DNA of 64,000 bases from Bryocella elongata (GTDB taxonomy: Bacteria; Acidobacteriota; Terriglobia; Terriglobales; Acidobacteriaceae). The translations under genes and the position numbers were made by a program. Within the stretch, counting starts at the first letter, position 1. The number at the start of each line of letters is the position of its first letter. The stretch spans positions 248,001 through 312,000 of the forward strand of contig NZ_FNVA01000007.1 in assembly GCF_900108185.1 (NCBI RefSeq). Reading direction: 5' to 3'. Shown here one piece after another: positions 1 through 8,450 of the stretch. The notes beneath the pieces are model-generated. The model saw only the letters and a program-made list of their open reading frames with translations. It was not told the DNA's origin and searched no databases.

Positions 1-1
1 C

Positions 2-685
2 TACCTGCTCAATGACGCGATGGACCAGGGCCAGAACGTGATGTTCGAGGGCGCCCAGGGCGCTCTGCTCGACATCGATCACGGCACCTACCCCTTCGTC
101 ACCAGCTCGTCCTCCACGGCTGGCGGCGCGGTCACCGGCACCGGCGTCGGCCCCACGAAGATCGGCACCGTCATCGGCGTCACCAAGGCCTACGTCACCC
201 GCGTCGGCGAAGGTCCGTTCCCCACCGAGGATTCCGGTGTCATGGGCGAGCTGCTCGCCCGCCGCGGCAACGAGTTCGGCGCCGTTACCGGCCGTCCCCG
301 CCGCTGCGGCTGGCTCGATATCCCGCTCCTCCGCTACTCCAACATGATCAACTCCACCGAGTGGCTCGTGGTCACCAAGATGGACGTCATGGACGAGTGC
401 CCCGAGATCCCGGTCTGCGTCGGCTACAAGATCGACGGCAAGCAGACCGACCAGGTTCCCGCCGACATGGTCGGCTTCCGCAAGATCGAGCCCATCTACA
501 CCACCCTCCCCGGCTGGATGGAATCGACCGAAGGCATCACCGACTACGACCAGCTGCCCCAGAAGGCCAGGGAGTACATGGCCTTCATCGAGAAGGAGTC
601 CGGAGCGAAGATCGGCATGATCTCCACCGGCCCCGATCGTGTGCAGACCATCAACCTGCCGGAGTTCGAGCAGCTGCTCGGGTAA
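2..685 (+). CDS. purA: Adenylosuccinate synthetase, C-terminal part (5' end outside window)
   Basis: Joins IMP and aspartate using GTP to make adenylosuccinate, the first committed step of AMP synthesis, in the cytosol. The frame is open from base 2, so the N-terminal part lies upstream of the window. Visible family signatures are FEGAQGALLDIDHGTYPFVT, the TGVGPTKIG segment, the RVGEGPFPTE loop and TGRPRRCGWLD. The C-terminus ends normally (NLPEFEQLL). A palindromic repeat followed directly by a run of T lies 20 bases past the stop and should terminate the transcript. Identification is from strongly conserved motifs. Confidence 0.97.
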   Translation, partial: YLLNDAMDQGQNVMFEGAQGALLDIDHGTYPFVTSSSSTAGGAVTGTGVGPTKIGTVIGVTKAYVTRVGEGPFPTEDSGVMGELLARRGNEFGAVTGRPRRCGWLDIPLLRYSNMINSTEWLVVTKMDVMDECPEIPVCVGYKIDGKQTDQVPADMVGFRKIEPIYTTLPGWMESTEGITDYDQLPQKAREYMAFIEKESGAKIGMISTGPDRVQTINLPEFEQLLG

Positions 686-701
686 GTCAAGCCACTCAAA
701 C

Positions 702-741
702 CGGGTGCCCCGGGTCCCTTAAGGGACCCGGGTTTTTTTTT
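702..741 (+). terminator. purA terminator built from a GGGTGCCCC-type palindromic repeat
   Basis: A perfect 24-base palindrome (709-732; half-site CCCGGGTCCCTT) is followed directly by nine T residues. The 5' flank GGGTGCCCC matches the dispersed palindrome family found elsewhere in the window, so a repeat copy appears to have been recruited as the purA rho-independent terminator. Confidence 0.85.
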
Positions 742-829
742 GGGCACTCCGCATCTCGCAATAGAACGCGTTCACCGTAGATTCACAGCCACATCTGGAA
801 ACCGTTCGCCTCGGGCATCCCGACTCTCG

Positions 830-835
830 TATCTT
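830..835 (+). promoter_or_regulatory. -10 box (TATCTT) 7 nt before the ATG at 843; likely leaderless
   Basis: TATCTT is separated by 7 nt from the ATG at 843 and no Shine-Dalgarno lies between them. If it is the -10 element, transcription would start at or next to the start codon. No clear -35 is visible. Confidence 0.4.
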
Positions 836-842
836 GAAACCT

Positions 843-1130
843 ATGATTTCATTCACCGTTCGCATGAAGTTCCGGCAGGACGACGTTGCCGAGATCGCAG
901 AGATCCTTCGCCAGCTCACCGCTGCCTCGCGCCTCGAGCCCGGCTGCGTCAGTTACGTCCCGCACTTCGTCGAGTCCGAGCCGGACACCGTCGTCATCTA
1001 CGAGCAGTACAAGGACGAGGCCGCCGTGGAGGCCCACCGTGGCACCCCACACTTCGCCAGGTACGCCGTCGGCGGGCTTTACCAGAAGATGCTCGAGCGC
1101 CACGTCGAAACCTTGATCGCCGTCGCTTAA
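843..1130 (+). CDS. Antibiotic biosynthesis monooxygenase (ABM)-domain protein, putative quinol monooxygenase
   Basis: Small 95-residue single-domain protein of the ABM dimeric alpha-beta barrel fold. Seen in the sequence: an N-terminal strand ISFTVRMKF, the LEPGCVSYVPH strand and the EQYKDEAAVEAHRGTPHF segment, which is characteristic of YgiN-like quinol monooxygenases. No cofactor site is expected in this family. The ATG at 843 is preferred; a TTG at 834 in the same frame is an alternative. It has its own promoter-like box and no operon partner. The substrate is unknown. Confidence 0.85.
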   Translation: MISFTVRMKFRQDDVAEIAEILRQLTAASRLEPGCVSYVPHFVESEPDTVVIYEQYKDEAAVEAHRGTPHFARYAVGGLYQKMLERHVETLIAVA

Positions 1131-1429
1131 GCGGCACCTGGGCCGGGAAGCCAGAATGGAACTCTCAGCGTCTACCCTGTGGGGGGCCTGTGCGGCCCAT
1201 CACTGGCACGTCGACCGTCCGCGCGCAGGATGCGTGAAGGGACGAATTCGGCGCTCCATGTATCAGGATCGGACGCCAACAAGGGTTCCTGCATCAAAAC
1301 AGGTAGTGAAGCAGGGACTTTACCAAAAGATGTTTTGACGCTGCTTCGAAGATCGGTCTAGTATCCAGTACGCATTTGGCCCGCAAACCAGTCGGTCTCG
1401 GGGTTTCGCGGACAGATCGCGAGTCGCTT
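1131..1429. other. Intergenic region with a sigma70-type promoter
   Basis: No gene was found in these 299 bases. The only clear element is a promoter near the right end: TTGACG (1335-1340), 18-bp spacer, TAGTAT (1359-1364), directed at the secreted protein at 1430. Confidence 0.6.
1335..1364 (+). promoter_or_regulatory. Sigma70-type promoter
   Basis: -35 TTGACG at 1335-1340 and -10 TAGTAT at 1359-1364 with an 18-bp spacer, about 65 bases before the ATG at 1430. Confidence 0.6.
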
Positions 1430-1939
1430 ATGTATCGCGTGTCTCCACTTCGTCGGGTCTCTGCTCTCCTGCTGGCCGGTCTTCTGGTCACGCAACCTCT
1501 TTTGGCGCAAAAGCACGGGAAACGCCTCGCTCGCGAAGAGGTCTCCACCCTGGACGAACAGTGGCGCTCGGCGATCCTCGCTGACGACATCGCTGCCATG
1601 GACAAGCTGCTCTCCGACGACTACCTGGGCATCACCGGTACCGGGCAGGCCGTCACCAAGCTGCAGCAGCTTGACCGCATGCGCAGCCGCTCCATCGCTC
1701 TCACCCGCTTCGATGTCTCCGATGTGAAGGTCAAGCTGGTCGGCGCCGTCGCCATCGTCACCTCCATCGCAAATATCGACGGCATGATGGACGCCAAGCC
1801 CACGCATGGCAGCTTCCGCTCCACGCGCGTCTACCAGAAGCTCGCCAACGGTGCCTGGAAGCTCACCAACTTCGAGGCGACCCGGGTCCACAATCCGCGT
1901 GGCCAGGCCGCTATCGAGGCCGCCTCCCAGGTTCGGTAG
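1430..1939 (+). CDS. Secreted NTF2-like (DUF4440/SnoaL-type) protein
   Basis: A 169-residue protein with an N-terminal signal peptide: basic RRVSALLLAGLLVTQ then LLAQ, with probable cleavage after residue 26. The mature part starts with the helix VSTLDEQWRSAILADDIAAMDKLLSDDYLGI, the DUF4440 pattern, followed by beta strands (VKVKLVGAVAIVTS, RSTRVYQKLANGAWKLTNFEAT). The fold is the alpha+beta cone used by ketosteroid isomerases, but no catalytic Asp pair can be assigned. It probably acts in the periplasm as a binding or small isomerase-like domain; function unknown. The ATG at 1430 is chosen because the signal peptide starts there. Confidence 0.8.
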   Translation: MYRVSPLRRVSALLLAGLLVTQPLLAQKHGKRLAREEVSTLDEQWRSAILADDIAAMDKLLSDDYLGITGTGQAVTKLQQLDRMRSRSIALTRFDVSDVKVKLVGAVAIVTSIANIDGMMDAKPTHGSFRSTRVYQKLANGAWKLTNFEATRVHNPRGQAAIEAASQVR

Positions 1940-1975
1940 CAACCTTGCTGGAAGCTAACGGCTAGCATCTTCCGT

Positions 1976-2791
1976 TTACTTCTGGCACCTCGGGCAATAC
2001 ACCGTCGTCCGCCCGCCCACAACGATCTTCTTCAGCGTCGCGCCGCAGTCGTGGCAGGCCTCGCCTCCCCGGCTGTAGACCTTGTGCTGCAGCTGAAAGA
2101 ATCCCCGCACCCCATCCGCATCCACGTAATCCGAGACCGACGACCCGCCCAACTGAATCGCATGCGCCAGCACCTGCTGCACCGCGGAATGCAGTCGCAG
2201 CAGCTCCGCGCGAGTCAGTTTGCCTGTCTGTCGTGTCGGCCGGATGCCCGCGCGAAACAGGCTCTCGTCCGCGTAGATATTGCCCACTCCATGCAGGATC
2301 GACTGGTTCAGCAGCGCGGCCTTGATCGCGAGCTTACGCCCCTTGAACAGCGTCGCAAACTCCTCGGCGGACACGGTCGTCGGCTCCACGCCCGGCCCGG
2401 TATAGCCCTCCGCGCCGGTCTCGACCGACAGCCGCCCAAACCGCCGCGCATCGACGAACCGCACCTCGCGGCCGTCCGCCAGCGACAGCACCGCATGTGT
2501 ATGTGGCGGCAGCGCCACCTCCGCTGACGACACCAGCAGCCGCCCCGTCATTCCCAGGTGAACGAGGAACTGTCCCGCAGCCTTGCCGCGTCGGGTCAGG
2601 TCCATCACGATCGACTTGCCCACGCGCCTGATGTGCGCCAGCGTCGCCCCAGTCAGCGTCTCGACGATCTCGCTCTCCGGCGACTTGAATGTCTGCGGCT
2701 TGCCGCTGGTCCACACCCGCACCACGCGCTGCCCCGCAACACGCGCATGTACGCCATTGGCGACGGTTTCGACTTCAGGAAGCTCTGGCAT
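1976..2791 (-). CDS. mutM: Formamidopyrimidine-DNA glycosylase (bifunctional DNA glycosylase/AP lyase)
   Basis: Excises oxidised purines such as 8-oxoguanine and FapyG and cleaves the abasic site. The N-terminus is PELPEVE after Met removal, which carries the catalytic proline nucleophile and Glu of the Fpg family. Conserved Lys in GKSIVMDL, the middle HVGNIYADE-type segment (GVGNIYADESLFRAGI), and a C-terminal zinc finger with CHDCG...CPRCQ are all present. Length (271 aa) is normal. An AGGA ribosome-binding site precedes the ATG. Complete and apparently functional. Confidence 0.97.
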   Translation of the reverse strand: MPELPEVETVANGVHARVAGQRVVRVWTSGKPQTFKSPESEIVETLTGATLAHIRRVGKSIVMDLTRRGKAAGQFLVHLGMTGRLLVSSAEVALPPHTHAVLSLADGREVRFVDARRFGRLSVETGAEGYTGPGVEPTTVSAEEFATLFKGRKLAIKAALLNQSILHGVGNIYADESLFRAGIRPTRQTGKLTRAELLRLHSAVQQVLAHAIQLGGSSVSDYVDADGVRGFFQLQHKVYSRGGEACHDCGATLKKIVVGGRTTVYCPRCQK

Positions 2792-2800
2792 GGCCTGTCC

Positions 2801-3064
2801 TCAGCAGTTGGGTTGCGCCGTGTCGTCGATGCTCACCAGGGATTCTCCCTCGGCATAGACGGTGGAATCCTTCGCTGTCGCCAGCTCCCGTGGATCGTTG
2901 GCCCACTCCACGTTGTCGTAGATCAGGTGATGGTTGCCCTCGATGTCCTCGGTCGCGCTCAGCAGCCGCGCGATCACCTCGTGGTCGTCATCGAAGCGCA
3001 TGAACACTCTTCGATTCTCAAAGCTCCGCATTCGTTCGAAGGAGACAGGCATACCCTCCAGCAT
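2801..3064 (-). CDS. Conserved small protein of unknown function
   Basis: About 87 residues, mixed alpha/beta, soluble, no signal or membrane segment. It reads like a small all-beta regulatory or accessory protein (RRVFMRFDDDHEVIARLLSATEDIEG, then HHLIYDNVEWANDP), but I do not recognise the family. The start is uncertain: ATG at 3064, GTG at 3070 and a further ATG at 3052 are possible. The gene is divergent from the DinB gene with only about 23 bases between them, and sits 9 bases upstream of mutM on the same strand, so it may be co-transcribed with mutM. Confidence 0.6.
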   Translation of the reverse strand: MLEGMPVSFERMRSFENRRVFMRFDDDHEVIARLLSATEDIEGNHHLIYDNVEWANDPRELATAKDSTVYAEGESLVSIDDTAQPNC

Positions 3065-3075
3065 ATCCACTTGCG

Positions 3076-3081
3076 TACACT
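3076..3081 (+). promoter_or_regulatory. -10 box (TACACT) 6 nt before the ATG at 3088; likely leaderless
   Basis: TACACT followed by 6 nt and ATG, with no ribosome-binding site between them. The very short divergent intergenic space also leaves no room for a conventional leader. Confidence 0.45.
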
Positions 3082-3087
3082 ACCCGC

Positions 3088-3600
3088 ATGCCTTCGAACG
3101 ACGTCATCGCACACGCCTTCCTCGACTACTCCTCCAGCCACCTGCTCGCGCTGCAGAAGGTCATCGGCGCCTGTTGTGACAAGCTCAACGACGAGCAGAT
3201 GCTGCACCGCGAAGGCGACTTCGACAACTCGGTGACCAATCTGCTGCTGCATCTCGCTGGAAACATGCGCCAGTGGGTCATGCACGGCATCGCCGGCCAT
3301 CCCGACGTCCGTACCCGCGATGCGGAGTTCTCCCTCGCTCCGAGCGAATCACCCGCCGAAGCCCGCCGCATCTTCGACACCACCATCGTCGAGGCCGCTC
3401 AGGTTCTCGCCGCTGTCGATCCCGCCCGCCTGATGATCGTGATCGACCCGCAGCCCAACGGCACCTGGCGCAACCCCACCATCCTGCAGGCCATCTACAA
3501 GGTCGTCGGGCACGTCGATCACCACGCCGGGCAGATCATCACCGCGACCAAACGCCTCACCGCATCGGATCTCAACTTGTCGATGCCTCGCGCCCGCTAG
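3088..3600 (+). CDS. DinB-family protein (DUF1572-like metal-dependent four-helix bundle)
   Basis: 170-residue protein of the DinB/YfiT fold, in which a four-helix bundle holds a metal with three His. Candidate ligands are His in NLLLHLAGNMRQW (helix 2) and the HVDHHAGQI motif (helix 4). In this superfamily members act as thiol-dependent transferases or are of unknown function. Preceded by a -10-like box at 6 nt, which fixes the start at 3088. Confidence 0.8.
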   Translation: MPSNDVIAHAFLDYSSSHLLALQKVIGACCDKLNDEQMLHREGDFDNSVTNLLLHLAGNMRQWVMHGIAGHPDVRTRDAEFSLAPSESPAEARRIFDTTIVEAAQVLAAVDPARLMIVIDPQPNGTWRNPTILQAIYKVVGHVDHHAGQIITATKRLTASDLNLSMPRAR

Positions 3601-3638
3601 GCTCTACCGGTTGCAAGCCGCGGCAGGGAAACGCTCGC

Positions 3639-4061
3639 CTACGCCAGCGCTGCCCGCGAAGCGACCATTGGCAGGCTGTGCTCGTCCTCGTCCAGGAAGC
3701 TGACTTCCATGCGGATGCTGATCAGCCGATGGCAGCCTGCAACCGGTGTGTTTTGGCGCAGCGTGCACAGCGAGGTCAGGTCCCGGTGGCCGGCGCGGGT
3801 GAACTCCATTCCGGCGCCCACCACGGCGCTATAGAGCTCCATGATGGAGCGCAGCTGCACCTCGAACCAGAACTCCACCCGGCCGCTCGGCAGCACCTGG
3901 CGGTCCAGGATCCAGCCCCCGGTAGTACTCACCGCGTCCAGCAGGGCAGGGAGCACCGTGCGGCGCTCTTCGTAGCTGAAGCAGCGAACATCGACGGACA
4001 GGCCACTCGCGGCAGCTGCGGCAGGGCGTTCGTGCGGTTCGGTATGGACCCTCGGAATCAT
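3639..4061 (-). CDS. Hypothetical protein, conserved-looking, unknown function
   Basis: 140 residues, soluble, mixed alpha/beta: a strand-helix-strand pattern (LSVDVRCFSYEERRTVLPALLDAVSTTGGWILDRQVLPSGRVEFWFEVQL) followed by a long helix and a second sheet segment. This looks like an ACT- or ferredoxin-like fold, but I do not recognise a family and no catalytic motif is evident. It is convergent with the DinB gene. A TAACCT box lies 5 nt before the ATG. Confidence 0.6.
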   Translation of the reverse strand: MIPRVHTEPHERPAAAAASGLSVDVRCFSYEERRTVLPALLDAVSTTGGWILDRQVLPSGRVEFWFEVQLRSIMELYSAVVGAGMEFTRAGHRDLTSLCTLRQNTPVAGCHRLISIRMEVSFLDEDEHSLPMVASRAALA

Positions 4062-4242
4062 GCGTCAGGTTATCGGCGAGTGTGAAGGCACCGCAAACCC
4101 TGTCTCAGGATGGCTCCCAAACGGACGTAACGTGTCCCACGTAGGCAGGTCGCTGTCGCAGATCGGGACAGTTGCCGGCCAATGCCATGATTGCCATACA
4201 CTTAGCAGCCGCACGAAAGGCGAGGGGCATCCTCGACCGGGG

Positions 4243-4248
4243 TACACT
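4243..4248 (+). promoter_or_regulatory. -10 box (TACACT) 7 nt before acpS ATG; likely leaderless
   Basis: TACACT, 7 nt, ATG at 4256. No Shine-Dalgarno is present. Confidence 0.45.
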
Positions 4249-4255
4249 GAGGCCC

Positions 4256-4636
4256 ATGATCGTAGGCCTCGGCACTGACCTGATTGAGATATCCCGAATT
4301 GAACGCAGCCTCGAGCGTTTGGGCGACTCGTTCCTTCACCGGGTCTATACGCCCGGCGAAATCGCCTATTGCCAGGCGAAAAAACGAACCTCTGCGGAGA
4401 GCTTCGCCGCCCGCTTCGCCGCCAAGGAAGCTGGAGCCAAGGCCATTGGCACCGGCATCAGCCGCGGCGTCAGCTGGAAGGAGTTCGAGGTCCGCCGGCG
4501 TCCCGGTCAGCGGCCGGAGCTTCACCTCACCGGCCGCGCCGCCGAGATCGCCGCCCGCCAGGGCATCCGGCGATTCTCCCTGTCCCTCACCCACTCCCGC
4601 GAGCTCTCCATGGCCTTTGTCGTCGCCGAGGACTGA
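4256..4636 (+). CDS. acpS: Holo-[acyl-carrier-protein] synthase
   Basis: Transfers the 4'-phosphopantetheine arm of CoA to the serine of apo-ACP, activating fatty acid synthesis. 126 residues, the usual length for trimeric AcpS. Magnesium ligands are visible: Asp in IVGLGTDLIEISR and Glu in SFAARFAAKEAGAKA. The C-terminal FSLSLTHSRELSMAFVV strand is typical. The ATG at 4256 follows a -10-like box at 7 nt. Confidence 0.96.
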   Translation: MIVGLGTDLIEISRIERSLERLGDSFLHRVYTPGEIAYCQAKKRTSAESFAARFAAKEAGAKAIGTGISRGVSWKEFEVRRRPGQRPELHLTGRAAEIAARQGIRRFSLSLTHSRELSMAFVVAED

Positions 4637-4879
4637 GCCCAAACAACATCCGCATCTCGCTCCAGCGTTGCGGCATCCAAATGTTCCAGTCTGTAGGTTT
4701 CGCTTGTAGGGTTTTTGCGCGCAGGTTTCGCCCCATCCGTGGGGTCCGCGCAACGTGCCGCGCTGGTACGATTGTCTCCAGCCAAGCACAAGCCGTGCCG
4801 CTCCCGTCGCGACTCGCGTCGAAGGGGGCCGCAAGCGCGCCACCGGACCGCCGCCAACCTCGACGCGAAAGGGAGGGCT

Positions 4880-5965
4880 ATGCCCAGTCAGCAGGAAGTC
4901 AAATGGTCGCAGCTCAAGGTCGGCGTGATCGTCATCGTCTCGACGACGCTGCTCTGCATCCTGATCTTCCTGATGACCAGTGCCTCGGGGTTCAGCCTCT
5001 TCAGCCACAAGATGCGCGCCTACGTCTACCTGTCGAACTCCGGCGGCCTCAAGGTCGGCGCACCGGTTGGGCTGGAAGGCGTCACCATCGGTGAGGTGAA
5101 GAAGGTTCAGATCATCGGTGACCCGGCCCGCAAGCTGACACCCGTCAAGGTCACCATCGAGTTCAACCCCAAGTTTCACGCCGACCTGCACACCGATTCC
5201 GTTGCCTCCCTCACCACCATCGGTGTCCTCGGCGATACCGTGCTCGACATCAACAGCAAGAGTGCGACCGGCCCGGAGATCCAGGACGGCGCCGAGTTGC
5301 ACACCGCCGACGGCGCTGGGATTGCCTCGCTGATGGACGCCGGCCAGAAGACCATCCAGAACCTGAATCAGACGCTGGCCAAGCTCGATGGCGTCGTCTC
5401 GGACATCCAGTCAGGCAAGGGCACCATCGGCAAGCTCATCACCGATCCCCAGCTCTACATCGAGACCCGCGACACCATCCATCAGCTCAACGTGCTCTCG
5501 ACAAACCTGAACAGTGGCAAGGGCACGGTCGGCAAGCTGCTCACCGATCCCCAGGCGTATGACCGCCTCAACGACGCCACGCTCCGCCTCGACAACATTA
5601 CGAAGAAGATCGACTCCGGCCAGGGTACCGTCGGCAAGCTCCTCAACGACTCCGAGGCTTACGACAACCTGAACTCCACGCTCAAGCACGCGAACTCGCT
5701 GCTGGCCGAGGCCGACGCAGGCAAGGGCACGCTGGGCCTGCTCACCAAGGACCCCGCCTTCGCGAAGAAGCTCGATGACACCGTCACCCAGCTCGACACG
5801 CTCATGACCGGCGTCAATCAGGGCAAGGGCACGCTGGGCAAGTTCGCCACCGACGACGCGGCCTACACCAACGTCAACAAGCTCCTCACCGCAAGCACGG
5901 ACCTCGTGACGACCATCCGCAAGGACCCCAGGAAATACCTGACGATTCACCTGAAGATCTTCTAG
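4880..5965 (+). CDS. MCE/MlaD-family lipid-transport protein with C-terminal repeats
   Basis: Membrane-anchored periplasmic protein of the MCE family, which binds phospholipid or other hydrophobic substrates for ABC-type (Mla/Ttg2-like) transporters. One N-terminal transmembrane helix (residues about 13-33) is followed by one MCE domain (about 40-125; GGLKVGAPVGLEGVTIGEVKKV, DTVLDI). The remainder carries five spaced copies of a GKGTxGKLLTDPxAY-type motif separated by coiled-coil-like segments. Start: ATG at 4880 with a strong GGGAGGG ribosome-binding site. No permease, ATPase or other mla gene is in the window, so the partners must be elsewhere. 361 aa. Confidence 0.88.
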   Translation: MPSQQEVKWSQLKVGVIVIVSTTLLCILIFLMTSASGFSLFSHKMRAYVYLSNSGGLKVGAPVGLEGVTIGEVKKVQIIGDPARKLTPVKVTIEFNPKFHADLHTDSVASLTTIGVLGDTVLDINSKSATGPEIQDGAELHTADGAGIASLMDAGQKTIQNLNQTLAKLDGVVSDIQSGKGTIGKLITDPQLYIETRDTIHQLNVLSTNLNSGKGTVGKLLTDPQAYDRLNDATLRLDNITKKIDSGQGTVGKLLNDSEAYDNLNSTLKHANSLLAEADAGKGTLGLLTKDPAFAKKLDDTVTQLDTLMTGVNQGKGTLGKFATDDAAYTNVNKLLTASTDLVTTIRKDPRKYLTIHLKIF

Positions 5966-6129
5966 GCTGTATGCCGCCGCACGAGCCTGTTACCTCATCG
6001 CCCTTCAGCTCCAGCGCAGTCTCTGGCAGACTCCTGCTGCACGATCAGCGCCCTCTGATATCCCACCATTTGGCACCGCGCATCGCTCCCGGTATGCTTG
6101 GCGAAGCCCACCCAGCCTCAAGGAGCTTT

Positions 6130-8193
6130 ATGCGCGCTCTTCTTCCGCTCGCTCTCTTCGCCGTCTCCGCGCCCCTGTGCCTGGCGCAGTCTCTTGGCGC
6201 CCCGTCCGACACCGCGCCGACCGCCGCTCCCGTCAAGCCGCTCGTCTTTGATGCCACCGCCATCGACAAGACCGCCGACCCCTGCACGGACTTCTACCAG
6301 TACGCTTGCGGCAACTGGGTCAAGCAGCATCCCATCCCTGCTGACCGCACCACCTGGGGCCGCTTCAACGAACTTGCCGACTACAACAACTACCTGCTCT
6401 ATGCCGATCTCAAGAAGGCCGCGGACGCTCCAAAGACCCCGCTCCAGAAGAAGTATGGCGACTTCTTCGTTGCCTGCATGAACACCGCAGCCATCGATGC
6501 CAGGGGGCTTGAGCCCGTGAAGGGCGAGCTCGCCACCGTCGCATCGCTCAAGAGCAGCAAGGATCTTGCCGCCGTCAACGTGAAGCTCATCCAGCTCTAT
6601 GGTGGAGGCTCCGAGTTCTTCCGCGTCGGCGTGACGGTAGACCAGGTGGACGCCTCGAAGCAGATCCTCGCCACCGGCCAGGGCGGCCTCTCGCTGCCCG
6701 ATCGCGACTACTACCTCTCCGACGAACCCCGCATGGCAAAGATCCGCGAGCAGTACCTCACCCACATGACGAAGATGTTCGGTCTCATGGGTGACCCGCA
6801 GGATGTTGCAGCCACCGAAGCCGCTTCGGTCCTGCGCATCGAGACCGCGCTCGCCAGGGGCTCCATGAGCCGCGTCGAGATGCGCGATCCCGCCAAGCGT
6901 TACCACATCATGACCATCGCCCAGCTCCAGGCGCTGAGCCCGGACTATGACTGGAAGGCTCATCTCGCCGGCGTGGGCATGGCCTCCGCACCCACCATCG
7001 ACGTCACCTCGCCCGGCTACGTCACCGCGGTCAACGATGTGCTCGCGAAGGAACCACTCGACGCCCTGAAGAGCTACATGCGCTGGCACACCGTGCACAG
7101 CGCGGCGCCGTGGCTCTCGCAGCCCTTCGTCGATGCCAACTTCGAGTTCTTCGCGCAGACTCTGAACGGACAGAAGGAGCAGCTCCCTCGCTGGAAGCGC
7201 TGCACCACGCTGGTCGATCAGTCCATGGGCGAGGCCGTCGGCCAGGACTGGGTCAGGGAGAATTTCCCACCCTCCGCCAAGGACAACATGGAGAAGCTCG
7301 TCAAGGCGCTCGAGGTCTCGCTCGGCAAGGACATCCAGCAGCTCGACTGGATGAGCCCCGCCACCAAGGCCGAGGCCGAGAAGAAGCTCGACGCCATCCG
7401 CCACAAGATCGGCTATCCCGCCACCTGGCGCGACTACTCGAAGCTCGAGGTCAAGCGCGCAGACCTCCTCGGCGACGTCGAGCGCACCGGCAGCTTCGAA
7501 TACAAGCGCGACCTCAGCAAGTACGGCAAGCCCGTCGACGAGACCGAATGGGGCATGACGCCGCCCACCGTCAACGCCTACTACAACCCGCCGATGAACG
7601 ACATCAACTTCCCCGCAGGCATCCTGCAGCCGCCCTTCTTCGACAACGCCAAGGATGCTGCGGTGAACTTTGGCGGCATCGGCGTCGTCATCGGTCACGA
7701 GATGACCCATGGCTTCGACGACCAGGGCTCCAAGTACGACCTCCACGGCAACGTGCGCCAGTGGTGGACGGATGAAGATCTCGCCAAGTTCAAAGCCCGC
7801 ACCGAATGCATCGCCAGTGAGTACGACGGCTTCAACGTCGCTCCCGGCCAGAACCTCAACGGCCACCTCACCCTGGGCGAGAATACCGCCGACAACGGCG
7901 GCATCCGCATCGCCTACCAGGCGCTGCTCAGTGTCATGGCAAAGGACGCGAAGGCCACCGAGTCGATCGATGGCTACACCCCGTCTCAGCGCTTCTTCCT
8001 GTCGTTTGGGCAGATCTGGTGCGAGAACCGCACCGAGCAGATCGAGCGCGTCCGGGCCAAGACCGACCCCCACAGCTCCGGAAAGTGGCGCGTCGACGGC
8101 ACCGTCCAGAACTTCGACGAGTTCGGCAAGGCCTTCGGCTGCAAGGTCGGGCAGCCAATGATGCCTGTATCCGGGGGCTGCCGCGTCTGGTAG
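6130..8193 (+). CDS. M13-family zinc metallopeptidase (PepO/neprilysin-like), secreted
   Basis: Oligopeptidase of the gluzincin clan, exported by an N-terminal signal peptide (MRALLPLALFAVSAPLCLAQ). The M13 N-terminal signature PCTDFYQYACGNWVK is present. Zinc-binding HEMTH is at about residues 523-527, the third ligand Glu with ENTADNGG at about 584, and NAYYNPPMNDINFPAGILQPPFF is the canonical substrate-binding strand. The C-terminal CRVW matches the CxxW terminus of the family. 687 aa, normal length. ATG at 6130 follows AAGGAG. It probably degrades short peptides in the periplasm or outside the cell. Confidence 0.95.
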   Translation: MRALLPLALFAVSAPLCLAQSLGAPSDTAPTAAPVKPLVFDATAIDKTADPCTDFYQYACGNWVKQHPIPADRTTWGRFNELADYNNYLLYADLKKAADAPKTPLQKKYGDFFVACMNTAAIDARGLEPVKGELATVASLKSSKDLAAVNVKLIQLYGGGSEFFRVGVTVDQVDASKQILATGQGGLSLPDRDYYLSDEPRMAKIREQYLTHMTKMFGLMGDPQDVAATEAASVLRIETALARGSMSRVEMRDPAKRYHIMTIAQLQALSPDYDWKAHLAGVGMASAPTIDVTSPGYVTAVNDVLAKEPLDALKSYMRWHTVHSAAPWLSQPFVDANFEFFAQTLNGQKEQLPRWKRCTTLVDQSMGEAVGQDWVRENFPPSAKDNMEKLVKALEVSLGKDIQQLDWMSPATKAEAEKKLDAIRHKIGYPATWRDYSKLEVKRADLLGDVERTGSFEYKRDLSKYGKPVDETEWGMTPPTVNAYYNPPMNDINFPAGILQPPFFDNAKDAAVNFGGIGVVIGHEMTHGFDDQGSKYDLHGNVRQWWTDEDLAKFKARTECIASEYDGFNVAPGQNLNGHLTLGENTADNGGIRIAYQALLSVMAKDAKATESIDGYTPSQRFFLSFGQIWCENRTEQIERVRAKTDPHSSGKWRVDGTVQNFDEFGKAFGCKVGQPMMPVSGGCRVW

Positions 8194-8214
8194 CCTGTGT
8201 GGTGTGATCTCACA

Positions 8215-8261
8215 GAGCCCCACGTTGTGCCGCGGTTTCGGCTGCGCCGTGCGTGGGGCTC
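8215..8261 (+). other. Hairpin downstream of the M13 peptidase
   Basis: A 10-bp perfect stem (GAGCCCCACG at 8215-8224 with 8252-8261) encloses a GC-rich loop. No T-run follows, so it may act as an mRNA 3'-end structure rather than a classical terminator. Confidence 0.4.
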
Positions 8262-8336
8262 GCTATCGCTACGGAGTCCGTCTCCGCCAGAATCCGCTCA
8301 CTGCAGCAAAACGAACCGCTGCCTCGTGCGTCCAAA

Positions 8337-8366
8337 TTGGCAGAAACAGGTTCTAGCTTCTACAAT
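8337..8366 (+). promoter_or_regulatory. Sigma70-type promoter for the beta-propeller lipoprotein pair
   Basis: -35 TTGGCA at 8337-8342, 18-bp spacer, -10 TACAAT at 8361-8366, about 85 bases before the ATG at 8451. Confidence 0.7.
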
Positions 8367-8450
8367 CAGGGGAAGGTTTGTATCTCCTCCCCGAGAGAGT
8401 TTTCCTCCCATCCGGCACACGCTGCGATGGGAAGGTGACGAAGGAAACGC

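Noticed and set aside
6118..8223. Long open frame on the minus strand opposite the M13 peptidase gene
   Set aside because: The plus strand encodes a peptidase with all family motifs. The antisense frame has no recognisable domain and is explained by high GC at third positions.
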